Source: Oscillospiraceae bacterium (GTDB lineage Bacteria; Bacillota; Clostridia; Oscillospirales; Oscillospiraceae). Taken from it: DNA of 43,442 nucleotides. The notes beneath the pieces are model-generated. The model ran no database searches, had not been told where the DNA came from, and was given only the letters and a program-made list of their open reading frames with translations. Below, in pieces: positions 1 to 7,892 of this stretch (position 1 is the first letter of the stretch; each line of letters opens with the position of its first letter). The position numbers and the translations under genes were made by a program. Where the stretch lies: positions 1-43,442 of the forward strand of contig SVLO01000019.1 in the NCBI GenBank assembly GCA_015067885.1, in the 5' to 3' direction.

Positions 1-644
1 TTGTCATGAATGTGCAGTGCTTTTAAAATTGGTGCAGATACACCTCTAATAAATTCCTCTGGTGGGTAGCCCGTTAACATGGCATGTCCGACGTCCACGC
101 AGGCCACTATCCAAGGGGAATCAATCTTTGCAACGATTCTGTTTAGCTCCTCGGGTGAGCCGATCTTCCCAATGATCCGTTTGGTTTCGGGGTCTTTTGC
201 AAATAGGTTTTCCACCGCAACACGGACACCAAACTTTTCACAATAGGGTATTAAGCTTTTGTAATAGCGAACATTATACTCTTCAAAATCAACCCCTGCG
301 GGTACTGTAATTGCATGTACAATTATATTTTTTGCGCCCAAAAGAGCTGCGGCTTCAATCGCATGGATTAGCCACAAATATTTTTGATCTGTAAGATCAA
401 ATTTGCAGCCGTAACGAATCGTAAAAGGCGCGTGGGCCTGGTTACATTCTATACCGGCTTTGTCAAGATGCTTTCTCAATTCAACGGCATGCTCTATATA
501 GGAAGCCCCCAACACCTCCTCTTTTTCGTTTCCCCAATAAAAGGAATAATCAATCGCATCAAACCCAGCCTCTTTTGCCAAATCCACAGCTTTATATTCC
601 CCAAATCGCTCAACAAGTCCATAAGATTCTATAGAAAGTTTCAT
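1..644 (-). CDS. Sugar phosphate isomerase/epimerase-like TIM-barrel protein (partial)
   Basis: The leftward frame is open from an ATG at 644 to the window edge, giving about 214 residues of a protein that continues outside. An AGGAGG-type site sits 7 bases before the ATG. The sequence has the look of the xylose-isomerase-like TIM-barrel family (AP endonuclease 2 fold): an N-terminal SIESYG strand, AGFDAIDYSF, the NQAHAPF segment, VVHAIT-like IIVHAIT, VAVENL and a CVDVGHAML strand. In that family the conserved Glu, His and Asp side chains usually bind a divalent metal and isomerise or epimerise a sugar or its phosphate. It is the last visible gene of the leftward araD operon, 94 bases after the glycerophosphodiesterase, with no terminator between. 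Substrate cannot be told. The DNA is AT-richer than most of the window. Confidence 0.8.
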   Translation of the reverse strand, partial: MKLSIESYGLVERFGEYKAVDLAKEAGFDAIDYSFYWGNEKEEVLGASYIEHAVELRKHLDKAGIECNQAHAPFTIRYGCKFDLTDQKYLWLIHAIEAAALLGAKNIIVHAITVPAGVDFEEYNVRYYKSLIPYCEKFGVRVAVENLFAKDPETKRIIGKIGSPEELNRIVAKIDSPWIVACVDVGHAMLTGYPPEEFIRGVSAPILKALHIHD

Positions 645-738
645 TTTTCATCCTCCAAAACTTTGTGCCTGTAACGACACGGAAACATATGATATTATCC
701 AACAACCGCACACAGCAATCATCTACGTGTATTTCCTT

Positions 739-1530
739 CTATCGCAGTCCCGACGCTCTTAAAATCTTGTCTGCTTCATAAATATCGTTAGACGTAAACA
801 TACGGCAGCCAAGTGCAATATATTTTTCGTAATCCTCACGTACATCCGGGACACAAACGCAAGGTAGTATGCTGTTAAACAAGCAGTGGTTAAAATTATC
901 AGGGTAATCCAATGGTTTTTTGCCGGGTTTATCAGGATATAGGCAGCACCAATCATAAAGCTCCGTTTGGGGTGCTTCGGCTGTATCTTTCGTTCTTTGG
1001 CATTGCAGGATGCCCTGACCATGGATCGGAAATTTATGGCCCTGCGTTTTCCAGATGTGCTCCAAAACCCGATCGCTGAAGGAATTTATCATTGAACGCG
1101 CTGTCAATCCGTTTTCCTCTATCAATGCAATCAACTTATCGGCTGTACGGAAAGCAAACGCATCACCAACCTCCGTGGGATAGTCTTTTAATTCCCAGTT
1201 AACGCATATCTGCATATCCTTTATCAAAGCGATAAACTCTTTGACGGAAGGTACCGGCGTATTTTTATAGTCTGAAGAAAACCAACTGCCAGCATCCAGC
1301 GCTTTGATTTCAGCCAAAGTCATTTGGTCAGTCAGCCCGTCATGGCCAGTGGTGCGAGCCGTATTGCGATCATGCATAATAATCAGTTCGCCGTCCTTGG
1401 TCATATGAACATCCGTTTCTATCATATCCACACCGAAAGCAATTGCCTTTTCAAAAGCAGGCATCGTGTTTTCAGGTGCCGTTTTACGATCTCCCCGGTG
1501 CGCCGCAAGAATAATTCTATCTCCGTTCAT
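739..1530 (-). CDS. Glycerophosphodiester phosphodiesterase family protein
   Basis: The 263-residue protein begins AAHRGD with PENT shortly after, followed by IETDVHMTKDGELIIMHD. These are the HRG-PENT and E-x-D-HD signatures of the GDPD family, whose members use His, Glu, Asp and a divalent metal to hydrolyse glycerophosphodiesters to glycerol phosphate and an alcohol. No signal peptide is seen, so it should act in the cytoplasm. The length fits the short UgpQ/GlpQ-like bacterial class. The ATG has an AGAGGA site 4-5 bases upstream. It starts 12 bases after the dehydrogenase gene in the same leftward operon. Being next to a glycerol-1-phosphate-dehydrogenase-family gene suggests the two act in sequence on a phosphodiester product, which is inference. 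Confidence 0.9.
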   Translation of the reverse strand: MNGDRIILAAHRGDRKTAPENTMPAFEKAIAFGVDMIETDVHMTKDGELIIMHDRNTARTTGHDGLTDQMTLAEIKALDAGSWFSSDYKNTPVPSVKEFIALIKDMQICVNWELKDYPTEVGDAFAFRTADKLIALIEENGLTARSMINSFSDRVLEHIWKTQGHKFPIHGQGILQCQRTKDTAEAPQTELYDWCCLYPDKPGKKPLDYPDNFNHCLFNSILPCVCVPDVREDYEKYIALGCRMFTSNDIYEADKILRASGLR

Positions 1531-1542
1531 CGTATCCTCTTT

Positions 1543-2790
1543 CTATGACAGTTCAAAGCATTTTCGTATTCTCATAAGGGTCAATCTGTTTCTAACCATC
1601 GGCGAATACTTTAGCAGCACATCTTCGAGATCACGAGAAACGCCTATTTCATCAAGTGTCGACTTTACTGCTAATTCTTTATACAGGTCTTCAAGTTGCT
1701 TTAAATCCGGCAATTGACAAACCACTTCACAAATAGCATTCCAGTTCGCCTGCAATGTCGCAGCAGTAATCTGCTCTGCGGCATCGTTTCTGTTTTCTTC
1801 TAAAATACCGGGGGCCAGCTCTGCGCCAAAAATGCTTGTAATAAGCTCCGGGGAAAACACCTCATAATCCTTGTAAGAAGGCTGCGGCAACGAAGCCAAC
1901 CGCCGGTACTCTTTGATTGCAAGCAGGGTTCCTACACCGACTTTTTCACCATGCAATGCGTCGGAGCTGTTTTCGATCAAAGGGGGATTCATTTCAATGA
2001 AGTGGGAAATATGGTGTTCTGCACCTGAGGCCGGTCTGGAATTACCGATCATTTGCATAGCAAGGCCGGAAAGCAGCAGGCCGCACATTAGGTTTTCATA
2101 TGCCTTATCATCTCTGGAAACAATACCCTCTGCTGATTTCAAAACATTTTCGGTTGCTTGCCGGGTGAGTTCCGCAATGGTATCGCAGTAAAACTCTCCG
2201 GTCAGCAAATTTCCGACTTTCCAATCCGTGAGTGATACATATTTTCCTACCATATCGCCAAATCCGGATTTCGCAAGGCGGATCGGCGCATTTTTAATAA
2301 TATCCAGGTCAGCAACAACAATTCTCGGAGCAACCGCAGTCAGTGTTTTTTTGCATCCGTTCCAGGTCATTGCAGCAACCGATGAACAGAATCCGTCTAC
2401 GCTGGCCGCCGTGGGGCAGGATACAAAAGCAAGTTTTTTCTTATACGCGCAATAACGTGAAATATCGTGAATTGTTCCCGAACCTATGGCAATGATGATT
2501 TCCGTTTCTTTCGGCAGTTTTTCCTGCAGCAACTCCACACCGTGCTCATTTGCGTGCAGATTTTCAGCAGGTAGGATCACCTGCGCATCCACCTGCGGGT
2601 GTCTGTCTTTCGTTGCCTTATATGTATTGTCATCATATACTGCCACACTGTAGCCTCGCATGCCGTTTTGTTTCATGTAAGTGCTTATATTTTTTAGGAC
2701 ACCACTTTCTATCACGCAAAACTGCGTTTCCATTTTGTGTGTGCGTCCACAGGAACACACACCGTCATATTGCTTACTGTCTATGATCAT
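1543..2790 (-). CDS. araM: sn-glycerol-1-phosphate dehydrogenase family protein (AraM/EgsA-like)
   Basis: The 415-residue protein belongs to the iron-alcohol-dehydrogenase-like G1P dehydrogenase family. It shows the dinucleotide loop IGSGTIHD, the SCPTAASVDGF segment, the metal Asp in GFGDMVGKY, and His residues in EHHISHF and LHGEKVG that should complete the Ni/Zn site. Family members reduce dihydroxyacetone phosphate to sn-glycerol-1-phosphate or the reverse. The ATG at 2790 was chosen because GGGAGG lies 8 bases before it and the upstream gene stops at 2792; an in-frame ATG at 2829 would overlap that gene. In Bacillus subtilis araM lies in the arabinose operon with araD, and the same pairing appears here. 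The N-terminal CSCGRTH is a Cys/His cluster of unknown meaning. The actual polyol-phosphate substrate is uncertain. Confidence 0.87.
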   Translation of the reverse strand: MIIDSKQYDGVCSCGRTHKMETQFCVIESGVLKNISTYMKQNGMRGYSVAVYDDNTYKATKDRHPQVDAQVILPAENLHANEHGVELLQEKLPKETEIIIAIGSGTIHDISRYCAYKKKLAFVSCPTAASVDGFCSSVAAMTWNGCKKTLTAVAPRIVVADLDIIKNAPIRLAKSGFGDMVGKYVSLTDWKVGNLLTGEFYCDTIAELTRQATENVLKSAEGIVSRDDKAYENLMCGLLLSGLAMQMIGNSRPASGAEHHISHFIEMNPPLIENSSDALHGEKVGVGTLLAIKEYRRLASLPQPSYKDYEVFSPELITSIFGAELAPGILEENRNDAAEQITAATLQANWNAICEVVCQLPDLKQLEDLYKELAVKSTLDEIGVSRDLEDVLLKYSPMVRNRLTLMRIRKCFELS

Positions 2791-2791
2791 T

Positions 2792-3484
2792 TCATTTTCC
2801 TCCCTGCCCGTAATAAGCATTGCTGCCATGCTTGCGCAAGTAATGCTTATCCAGCAACGCCTGCTGCAATTTTGCTTTCTGGTTCAGCAGCAATGTATTC
2901 CAGGCCATCATTGCCGTTTCTTCCAAAACGATGGCATTCTCCACTGATTTCAAAGCATCCTTGCCCCAAGCAAACGGCCCGTGAGAATGGACAAGCACAG
3001 CAGGAACATCGTTAGGATGGATGCCGGAAAATGCTTCAACAATTACCCTTCCCGTTTCCTTTTCATATTCGCCCGTGATCTCTTCAACTGTCATTTTCCG
3101 CGTGACAGGAACTTCACCGTAAAATGTATCCGCATGGGTCGTTCCCAACGCCGGGATCGGCATGCCCGCCTGAGAAAAAATCGTTGCCCACCGGGAATGG
3201 GTATGGGTAATTCCGCCAACCTCAGGAAATGCTTTGTATAATTCAAGATGGGTAGGCAAATCAGAGGAAGGCTTCAGTTTTCCTTCTACAACACGCCCAT
3301 CCAAATCAACTACGACCATATCTTCTGCTGACATCGCATCATAAGCAACGCCAGACGGCTTGATCACAACATATCCAAGTTCCCGGTCGATCTGGGAAAC
3401 ATTGCCCCAGGTCAGCACAACAAGTCCACTGTCTTTCAACAATCGGTTTGCCAAATAAACGCTTTCTTTTATGTGCTCTAACAT
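2792..3484 (-). CDS. araD: L-ribulose-5-phosphate 4-epimerase (class II aldolase family)
   Basis: The 230-residue protein is a class II aldolase/epimerase. It has the TWGNVSQ and IKPSGV phosphate-binding segments, the [11 protein letters not shown] region, the THTHSRWAT zinc-ligand pair and a later HSHGPFAWG histidine. AraD-type enzymes interconvert L-ribulose-5-phosphate and D-xylulose-5-phosphate; SgbE and UlaF paralogues do the same in other pathways. Start choice: AGGAG lies directly before two earlier ATGs at 3493 and 3490, too close to use, but 9 bases before the ATG at 3484. It is first in a leftward operon, one base from the dehydrogenase gene. No araA or araB homologue is in the window, so the pentose may come from another route than arabinose. 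Confidence 0.9.
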   Translation of the reverse strand: MLEHIKESVYLANRLLKDSGLVVLTWGNVSQIDRELGYVVIKPSGVAYDAMSAEDMVVVDLDGRVVEGKLKPSSDLPTHLELYKAFPEVGGITHTHSRWATIFSQAGMPIPALGTTHADTFYGEVPVTRKMTVEEITGEYEKETGRVIVEAFSGIHPNDVPAVLVHSHGPFAWGKDALKSVENAIVLEETAMMAWNTLLLNQKAKLQQALLDKHYLRKHGSNAYYGQGGK

Positions 3485-3499
3485 CAACATCATCTCCTA

Positions 3500-3527
3500 T
3501 TGACATTGGTAATGCGGATGTTATAAT
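3500..3527 (+). promoter_or_regulatory. Sigma-A promoter of the DeoR-type regulator
   Basis: TTGACA (3500-3505) is followed after 16 bases by TATAAT (3522-3527), both perfect consensus. Transcription should start near 3535, leaving about 65 bases of leader before the regulator. The -35 box lies in the leader of the opposing operon. Confidence 0.8.
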
Positions 3528-3554
3528 TATAATATTCTGCATGTAAATGCGCAA
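3526..3554 (-). promoter_or_regulatory. Promoter of the araD operon, overlapping the DeoR promoter
   Basis: On the minus strand TTGCGC (3554-3549) and TATAAT (3531-3526) are spaced by 17 bases. The two opposing -10 boxes share the 12-base perfect palindrome TTATAATTATAA at 3521-3532, so the promoters face each other and should compete. A DeoR-type repressor would plausibly bind here, but no separate operator was resolved. Confidence 0.65.
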
Positions 3555-3598
3555 TTAGTGGCGCTATATTAGATAAATGAGCAACAGAAGGTGTTTAT

Positions 3599-4333
3599 AT
3601 GAGCATAAGCGACCGTCAAAAGCAAATACTGAACATTTTGAATGACAGAACTTTTATCACCGTGCGCGAATTATCCAACCTCACTTTTACATCCGAATCC
3701 AGTATTCGTCGGGATCTGACATATCTACAGAATAACGGTCTTGTGAAACGGTTGCATGGTGGTGTTTCATCTATCCCGCCTATGGCAAATGTGGCAAGCT
3801 TTTACGACAGAACACACAAGAACGTAAAAGAGAAGCGATCTATCGCGCAAAAGGCATCTGTTCTGCTAAAAGATGGGCAAACCGTATTGCTTGATAGCTC
3901 CACATCTGCGACTTTCCTGCTTCCTTATATTGCAAAGCATCATAATATGACCGTATTCACCAACAATCTATCCACTGCGTTACACGCCATCGAATTGGGT
4001 ATCCAAACCCATTGTTTGGGTGGTCGCGCGATCAATGGTGGCACAGCATTGTCCGGAACCGAAACATTTACTGCGCTTTCCAATATTATGGTGGATATGC
4101 TTTTCTTCTCTTCTCAATCCTTAGACAGCCGTGGCAACATCTCCGATACCACTGAAGAAGAAAATTATGCCCGTAAAATGATGCTAAATTCCGCGAAAAC
4201 AAAGGTGTTCCTATGTGACGGTGAAAAGTTCAACACCCAAAGCACCTATAAGCTTTGCAATCTTAATGAGATCGATTGCGCAGTTTTTGATATCCCCTAT
4301 CTCGATTTGAACACACAATGTAAGATATTATAA
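3599..4333 (+). CDS. DeoR/GlpR-family transcriptional regulator
   Basis: The 244-residue protein opens with the DeoR winged helix (SDRQKQILNILND, TVRELSN, SESSIRRDLTYLQNNGLVKRLHGGV, about residues 3-55). The rest is a DeoRC effector domain of the ISOCOT fold with KRSIAQKAS, LLDSSTSATFLLPYI, TNNLSTA and LCDGEKF. These regulators are usually repressors released by a phosphorylated sugar. It is divergent from the araD operon and separated from it by about 114 bases of overlapping promoters, so that operon is the probable target. AAGGTG lies 7 bases before the ATG. A strong terminator follows directly. Like the operon it faces, its DNA is AT-rich for this window. Confidence 0.92.
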   Translation: MSISDRQKQILNILNDRTFITVRELSNLTFTSESSIRRDLTYLQNNGLVKRLHGGVSSIPPMANVASFYDRTHKNVKEKRSIAQKASVLLKDGQTVLLDSSTSATFLLPYIAKHHNMTVFTNNLSTALHAIELGIQTHCLGGRAINGGTALSGTETFTALSNIMVDMLFFSSQSLDSRGNISDTTEEENYARKMMLNSAKTKVFLCDGEKFNTQSTYKLCNLNEIDCAVFDIPYLDLNTQCKIL

Positions 4334-4335
4334 TA

Positions 4336-4366
4336 AAAGGCCTGACCGATTCGGTCAGGCCTTTTT
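4336..4366. terminator. Two-way intrinsic terminator
   Basis: A near-perfect inverted repeat with 12-base arms (AGGCCTGACCGA and its complement) is flanked by A-runs on the left and T-runs on the right. It can end the DeoR gene on the plus strand and spoVAC on the minus strand. Confidence 0.9.
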
Positions 4367-4368
4367 GG

Positions 4369-4812
4369 CTAGAACAATGTGGTTATCCAATAAATGATCC
4401 CGTAAATCACGCTGGCGCTGATACCGTATACGATGACAGGGCCTGCGACGGTGAACAGCTTCACCGCCATACCGGTAACGTAGCCTTCGGTCTTGAACTC
4501 CAGTGCCGGGGCGGCCACCGCGTTGGCAAAGCCGGTGATAGGCACCAGCGTCCCCGCCCCGGCAAAGCGGGCAATGCTGTCAAACACCCCAAGTCCCGTC
4601 AGCAGTGCCGCCGCAAACACCAAAATCACCGACACCACGGTAGAGGCGGTATCCTTGTCCACCCCGGCCGCCTGAAAGGCGTGGACCAGCAGCTGCGCCG
4701 CCGTGCAGATGCCCCCGCCCACAAAAAACGCCCACAGACAGTTTTTCAGTATGGGGGACGGCGTTTGGTAGCTGTCCACCAGCTTACCGTACTCCTCATT
4801 GCTCAGATCCAT
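4369..4812 (-). CDS. spoVAC: Stage V sporulation protein AC
   Basis: The 147-residue membrane protein matches SpoVAC in length and in its signature stretches: VDSYQTPSPILKNC near the N-terminus, AFFVGGGICTAAQ, LLTGLGVFDSIARFAGAG, VPITGFANAVAAPALEFKTEG and a final membrane segment. SpoVAC is part of the inner-membrane channel that moves dipicolinic acid and calcium into, and out of, the spore; Bacillus SpoVAC is also mechanosensitive. An AAAGGAG site lies before the ATG. The usual partners spoVAD and spoVAE are not next to it: downstream is the terminator at 4336-4366 and upstream is a gene on the other strand. It may be a lone paralogue of a complete spoVA operon elsewhere. I could not fix a sigma-G promoter in the 107 bases upstream. 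Confidence 0.93.
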   Translation of the reverse strand: MDLSNEEYGKLVDSYQTPSPILKNCLWAFFVGGGICTAAQLLVHAFQAAGVDKDTASTVVSVILVFAAALLTGLGVFDSIARFAGAGTLVPITGFANAVAAPALEFKTEGYVTGMAVKLFTVAGPVIVYGISASVIYGIIYWITTLF

Positions 4813-4919
4813 ACTATCACTCCTTTCCCCTATTTTGAGGGAACTCCTCCAAAAATATGCACGCTACGTCGCATACCCGCACGATTTTGTGGTACCTTTG
4901 CCATGCAGGAGGTGAGAAT

Positions 4920-5480
4920 ATGGAGCTGTTTTTCTGTCCCGACCTGGTAAACCGCGAGGACGCATACGCCCTTTTGGCCCACGCGGTCCGACAGGTGTAT
5001 TCCCTTGACAGCCTCCCTGCCATCGGGCGCAGCGAGCATGGCAAGCCCTTCTTCCCCGACCTCCCGCAGCTTCAATTCAACCTCAGCCACAGCGGCAGCT
5101 TCGCCCTGTGCGCTTTGGACGACTCCCCCATGGGCGTGGACATCGAAGCCATCCGTCCTCACCACCCCCGGCTGGCCCGGCGCATCTGCTCCCCCGCCGA
5201 GCTGGAGTGGCTCAACGAACAGGACGACCGCCACCGCGTCCTGCTGTCCCTGTGGACGAAAAAGGAGGCCCGTGTCAAATATACCGGAACCGGTCTGACC
5301 GTCCCCATTCGCGAAATTCGCGTCCCCTTTGATGAGGACGCAGTATTGGACGGTCTGCACTTCCGCACCCTGTCCAGCGACGGTTGGGTTGGTGCCGTGT
5401 GCGGACATACCCTGTCCACTGCATTCCATACCGTTTCTGCCGCCGAATTGAAAAAACTTGACACAGCCCGAAACAAATGA
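4920..5480 (+). CDS. 4'-phosphopantetheinyl transferase (Sfp superfamily)
   Basis: The 186-residue protein carries the Sfp/AcpT core: GKPFF, FNLSHSG, GVDIEAIRP (metal-binding Asp and Glu) and WTKKEARVKYTGTGL (W-x-x-K-E-A-x-x-K). These enzymes move phosphopantetheine from CoA onto a serine of carrier proteins of fatty-acid, polyketide or peptide synthases. No synthase gene is in the window, so the target carrier is unknown; it might serve the primary acyl carrier protein or secondary metabolism. The ATG at 4920 is chosen because AGGAGGTGA precedes it; an in-frame start at 4857 lacks such a site. It is somewhat shorter than Sfp itself (about 224 residues). The -35 box of the following T-box transcript lies inside its last codons. 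Confidence 0.9.
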   Translation: MELFFCPDLVNREDAYALLAHAVRQVYSLDSLPAIGRSEHGKPFFPDLPQLQFNLSHSGSFALCALDDSPMGVDIEAIRPHHPRLARRICSPAELEWLNEQDDRHRVLLSLWTKKEARVKYTGTGLTVPIREIRVPFDEDAVLDGLHFRTLSSDGWVGAVCGHTLSTAFHTVSAAELKKLDTARNK

Positions 5481-5489
5481 TAGTATAAT
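5458..5489 (+). promoter_or_regulatory. Probable promoter of the cysE-cysS T-box transcript
   Basis: TTGACA at 5458-5463 is followed by TAGTAT (5481-5486, 17-base spacer) overlapping TATAAT (5484-5489, 20-base spacer). Which -10 is used is unclear. The -35 is inside the end of the phosphopantetheinyl transferase gene. Confidence 0.55.
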
Positions 5490-5494
5490 GAACT

Positions 5495-5716
5495 GTAAGC
5501 GCAACGACCGGAAAAGTAGCGTTCTTCCCTTTTAACAGAGAGGGGCCGTCACCGACTGAAAGCGGCCCTTGAAAGGCGAATGTGAAGTGCGTCCGCGAGC
5601 GCGGCGGGTAATGCCGCCCGGCCCGGCCCCGATATCGGCCATCGAGTGATAAATGAGAGTGGAACCGCGAGTCATCGCCTCTTATGCCCCTGTGGGCATA
5701 GGAGGTTTTATTTTTT
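5495..5716 (+). promoter_or_regulatory. T-box leader specific for tRNA-Cys
   Basis: A full T-box leader precedes cysE. Stem I has AGTA (5' side of the specifier loop) near 5515, the AGAG bulge and a G-T-C-rich apical region. On the 3' side TGC (5588-5590, Cys codon) is followed by G as expected for a specifier. The T-box core GAGTGGAACCGCG is at 5657-5669; its TGGA pairs with UCCA, matching the U discriminator base of bacterial tRNA-Cys. A terminator (stem 5678-5705, T-run to 5716) follows. Uncharged tRNA-Cys should favour the antiterminator and turn on cysE and cysS. The specifier was read by eye, without folding. Confidence 0.9.
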
Positions 5717-5738
5717 CCGAGCAAAGGAGTTTTGCCCT

Positions 5739-6371
5739 ATGTTCAAATCCCTGAACGAGCTGCTGGGCGCCTATCAAAAGCGCGACCCCGCCGCCCGCTC
5801 CAAGCTGGAGATCTTCCTGCTGTACCAGGGTGTTCACGCCATAATCTACCACCGCATCGCCCACTTTTTCTATCGCCATAAGCTGCGCTTTTTGGCCCGC
5901 TGCGTATCCCAATGGAGCCGCAGGCGCACCGGCATCGAGATCCACCCCGGCGCCACCATCGGCAAGCGCCTGGTCATCGACCACGGCATGGGCATCGTCA
6001 TCGGCGAGACCGCCGAGATCGGTGACGACTGCCTGCTGTACCACGGGGTCACCCTGGGCGGTACCGGCAAGGACCAGGGCAAGCGCCATCCCACCATCGG
6101 CAACAACGTGCTGGTGTCCACCGGTGCCAAGGTACTTGGCCCCTTCAAGGTAGGGGACAACGCCCGCATCGCCGCCAACGCCGTGGTGCTGTCCGAGGTA
6201 CCCGCCGATGCCACCGCCGTGGGCATCCCGGCCCAGATCGTCCGCATCGCCGGCCGCAACACCCACTATGCTGACGAGGTGGATCAGACCAGCGTCAACA
6301 ACCCCACCCTCGACAAGCTGGCCGCTTTGGCCCAGCGGATCGAAGATTTGGAGAAGCAGATAAATTCGTAG
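5739..6371 (+). CDS. cysE: Serine O-acetyltransferase
   Basis: The 210-residue protein makes O-acetylserine from serine and acetyl-CoA, the first committed step of cysteine synthesis. A short helical N-terminal part (RDPAARSKLEIFLLYQGVHAIIYHRIAHF) is followed by left-handed beta-helix hexapeptide repeats with GIEIHPGATIG, IDHGMGIVIGETAEIGDD, YHGVTLGGTGK and RHPTIGNNV, then a tail rich in charged residues. The His of DHGMG and of YHGVTLGG are the expected catalytic residues. The ATG at 5739 follows AAAGGAG by 9 bases; earlier in-frame starts lie in the T-box terminator. It is under the Cys T-box and is followed 75 bases later by cysS, a classic cysteine supply pair. Confidence 0.95.
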   Translation: MFKSLNELLGAYQKRDPAARSKLEIFLLYQGVHAIIYHRIAHFFYRHKLRFLARCVSQWSRRRTGIEIHPGATIGKRLVIDHGMGIVIGETAEIGDDCLLYHGVTLGGTGKDQGKRHPTIGNNVLVSTGAKVLGPFKVGDNARIAANAVVLSEVPADATAVGIPAQIVRIAGRNTHYADEVDQTSVNNPTLDKLAALAQRIEDLEKQINS

Positions 6372-6417
6372 GGGCGACCTGTGGTCGCCCGCGGCCCGAT
6401 GAGGGCATCGGGCCCTA
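6370..6417. repeat. GGGGCG/GCCC palindromic repeat between cysE and cysS
   Basis: Two adjoining small palindromes, GGGGCGACC-N3-GGTCGCC and GGCCCGAT-N6-ATCGGGCCC, begin with TAGGGGC and end with GGGCCCTACA. The same framing (TAGGGGC ... GCCCCTA) with different stems recurs near 16719-16770, 18427-18532 and 41363-41395. It overlaps the cysE stop codon. Confidence 0.65.
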
Positions 6418-6446
6418 CATATTTCAATATTTTGGAGGTTATCAAA

Positions 6447-7892
6447 ATGTATCTATACAATTCCGCCACCCGCAAGAAGGAAGAATTCCAGACCCACACT
6501 CCCGGCCACGTGGAGATGTACACCTGCGGCCCCACCGTCTACCACTTCGCCCACATCGGCAACCTGCGCTCCTACATCATGGAGGACGTGCTGGAGAAGT
6601 TTCTGCGCTATGAGGGCTACAGCGTCAACCGCGTGATGAACATCACCGACGTGGGCCACCTGACCAGCGACGCCGACGAGGGCGAGGATAAGATGGTCAA
6701 GGGCGCAAAGCGCGAGAACAAAACCGTTATGGACATCGCCAAGTTCTACACCGATGCCTTCTTCGCCGACTGCGCAAAGCTCAACATCAAGACCCCCGAG
6801 GTGGTGCAGCCCGCCACCGGCCTCATCGCCGAGTTCATCACCACCGTCCAGGGCCTGCTGGAAAAGGGTTTTGCCTACGAAGCCGGCGGCAACGTGTACT
6901 TCGACACCTCCAAGCTAAAAAGCTACCACGTCTTCCACAACCACGATGAGGAGGACCTTGCCGTGGGCGTGCGCGAGGGCGTGGAAGAGGACGAAAACAA
7001 GCGCAACAAGAACGACTTTGTGCTGTGGTTCACCAAGAGCAAGTTCGAGGACCAGGCCCTGAAGTGGGACTCCCCCTGGGGCGTGGGCTATCCCGGCTGG
7101 CACATTGAGTGTTCCTGCATCTCCATGAAGTACAACGGCGAGTATTTGGACCTGCACTGTGGCGGCGTGGACAACGCCTTCCCCCACCACACCAATGAGA
7201 TCGCCCAGTCCGAGGCCTATTTGGGCCACGCCTGGTGCAAGCAGTGGTTCCACGTGGCCCACCTGAACACTAACTCCGGCAAGATGAGCAAGAGCAAGGG
7301 CGAGTTCCTCACCGTCTCCCTGTTGGAGGAAAAGGGCTACGACCCCATCGTCTACCGTTTCTTCTGCCTGCAGAGCCATTACCGCAAGGGCCTGGTGTTC
7401 TCCTGGGAGAATCTGGACAACGCCACCGTGGCCTTCAACAAGCTCCTGTCCCGCATCGCCGCCCTCAATCCCGAGGGCGAGGTGGACGGTGCCGTGCTGG
7501 CCGAATACGAGGGTAAATTCAAAGAGCAGATGGGCAACGACCTGAACACCTCCATGGGTGTCACCGCCCTGTACGACGCCCTGAAGGCCAAGACTAACGA
7601 CGCCACCAAGCTGGCCATTTTGGACAGCTACGACCGGGTGCTGTCCCTTTCCCTGCTGGATAAGGCCGCCCGCGTCCGTGCCGAGCAGAAGAAGGCCCAG
7701 GCCAACCAGGCCGCCGGCGGCTACACCGTCACCGGCGAGGGCGACGCCGAGATCGACGCCCTGGTGCTGGCCCGCGGCGAGGCCAAAAAGGCCAAGAACT
7801 TCGCCGAGGCCGACCGTATCCGGGATGAGCTGAAGGCCCGTGGCATCGAGGTCACCGACGTCCCCGGCGGCGCAAGCTGGAAGAGAGTGTAA
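6447..7892 (+). CDS. cysS: Cysteinyl-tRNA synthetase
   Basis: The 481-residue class I synthetase charges tRNA-Cys. Its zinc-site Cys in MYTCGPTVYHFAHIGNLR precedes the HIGH motif (here HIGN), the remaining ligands are in WHIECSC and HHTNEIAQ, and KMSKS appears in SGKMSKSKGEF. A DALR-like helical region and a short C-terminal ARGEAKKAKNFAEADRIRDEL segment, typical of the family, follow. The ATG at 6447 has TTTGGAGG 6-7 bases upstream; the frame is open to 6381 but that part is repeat sequence. It shares the Cys T-box with cysE. Its stop codon lies in the first bases of the next repeat, so a repeat element sits hard against the gene's end. Confidence 0.97.
   Translation: MYLYNSATRKKEEFQTHTPGHVEMYTCGPTVYHFAHIGNLRSYIMEDVLEKFLRYEGYSVNRVMNITDVGHLTSDADEGEDKMVKGAKRENKTVMDIAKFYTDAFFADCAKLNIKTPEVVQPATGLIAEFITTVQGLLEKGFAYEAGGNVYFDTSKLKSYHVFHNHDEEDLAVGVREGVEEDENKRNKNDFVLWFTKSKFEDQALKWDSPWGVGYPGWHIECSCISMKYNGEYLDLHCGGVDNAFPHHTNEIAQSEAYLGHAWCKQWFHVAHLNTNSGKMSKSKGEFLTVSLLEEKGYDPIVYRFFCLQSHYRKGLVFSWENLDNATVAFNKLLSRIAALNPEGEVDGAVLAEYEGKFKEQMGNDLNTSMGVTALYDALKAKTNDATKLAILDSYDRVLSLSLLDKAARVRAEQKKAQANQAAGGYTVTGEGDAEIDALVLARGEAKKAKNFAEADRIRDELKARGIEVTDVPGGASWKRV

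Noticed and set aside
4813-4919. A sigma-G promoter for spoVAC
   Set aside because: GTATG and CATATTTT are present but only 12 bases apart, far from the expected 17-18.
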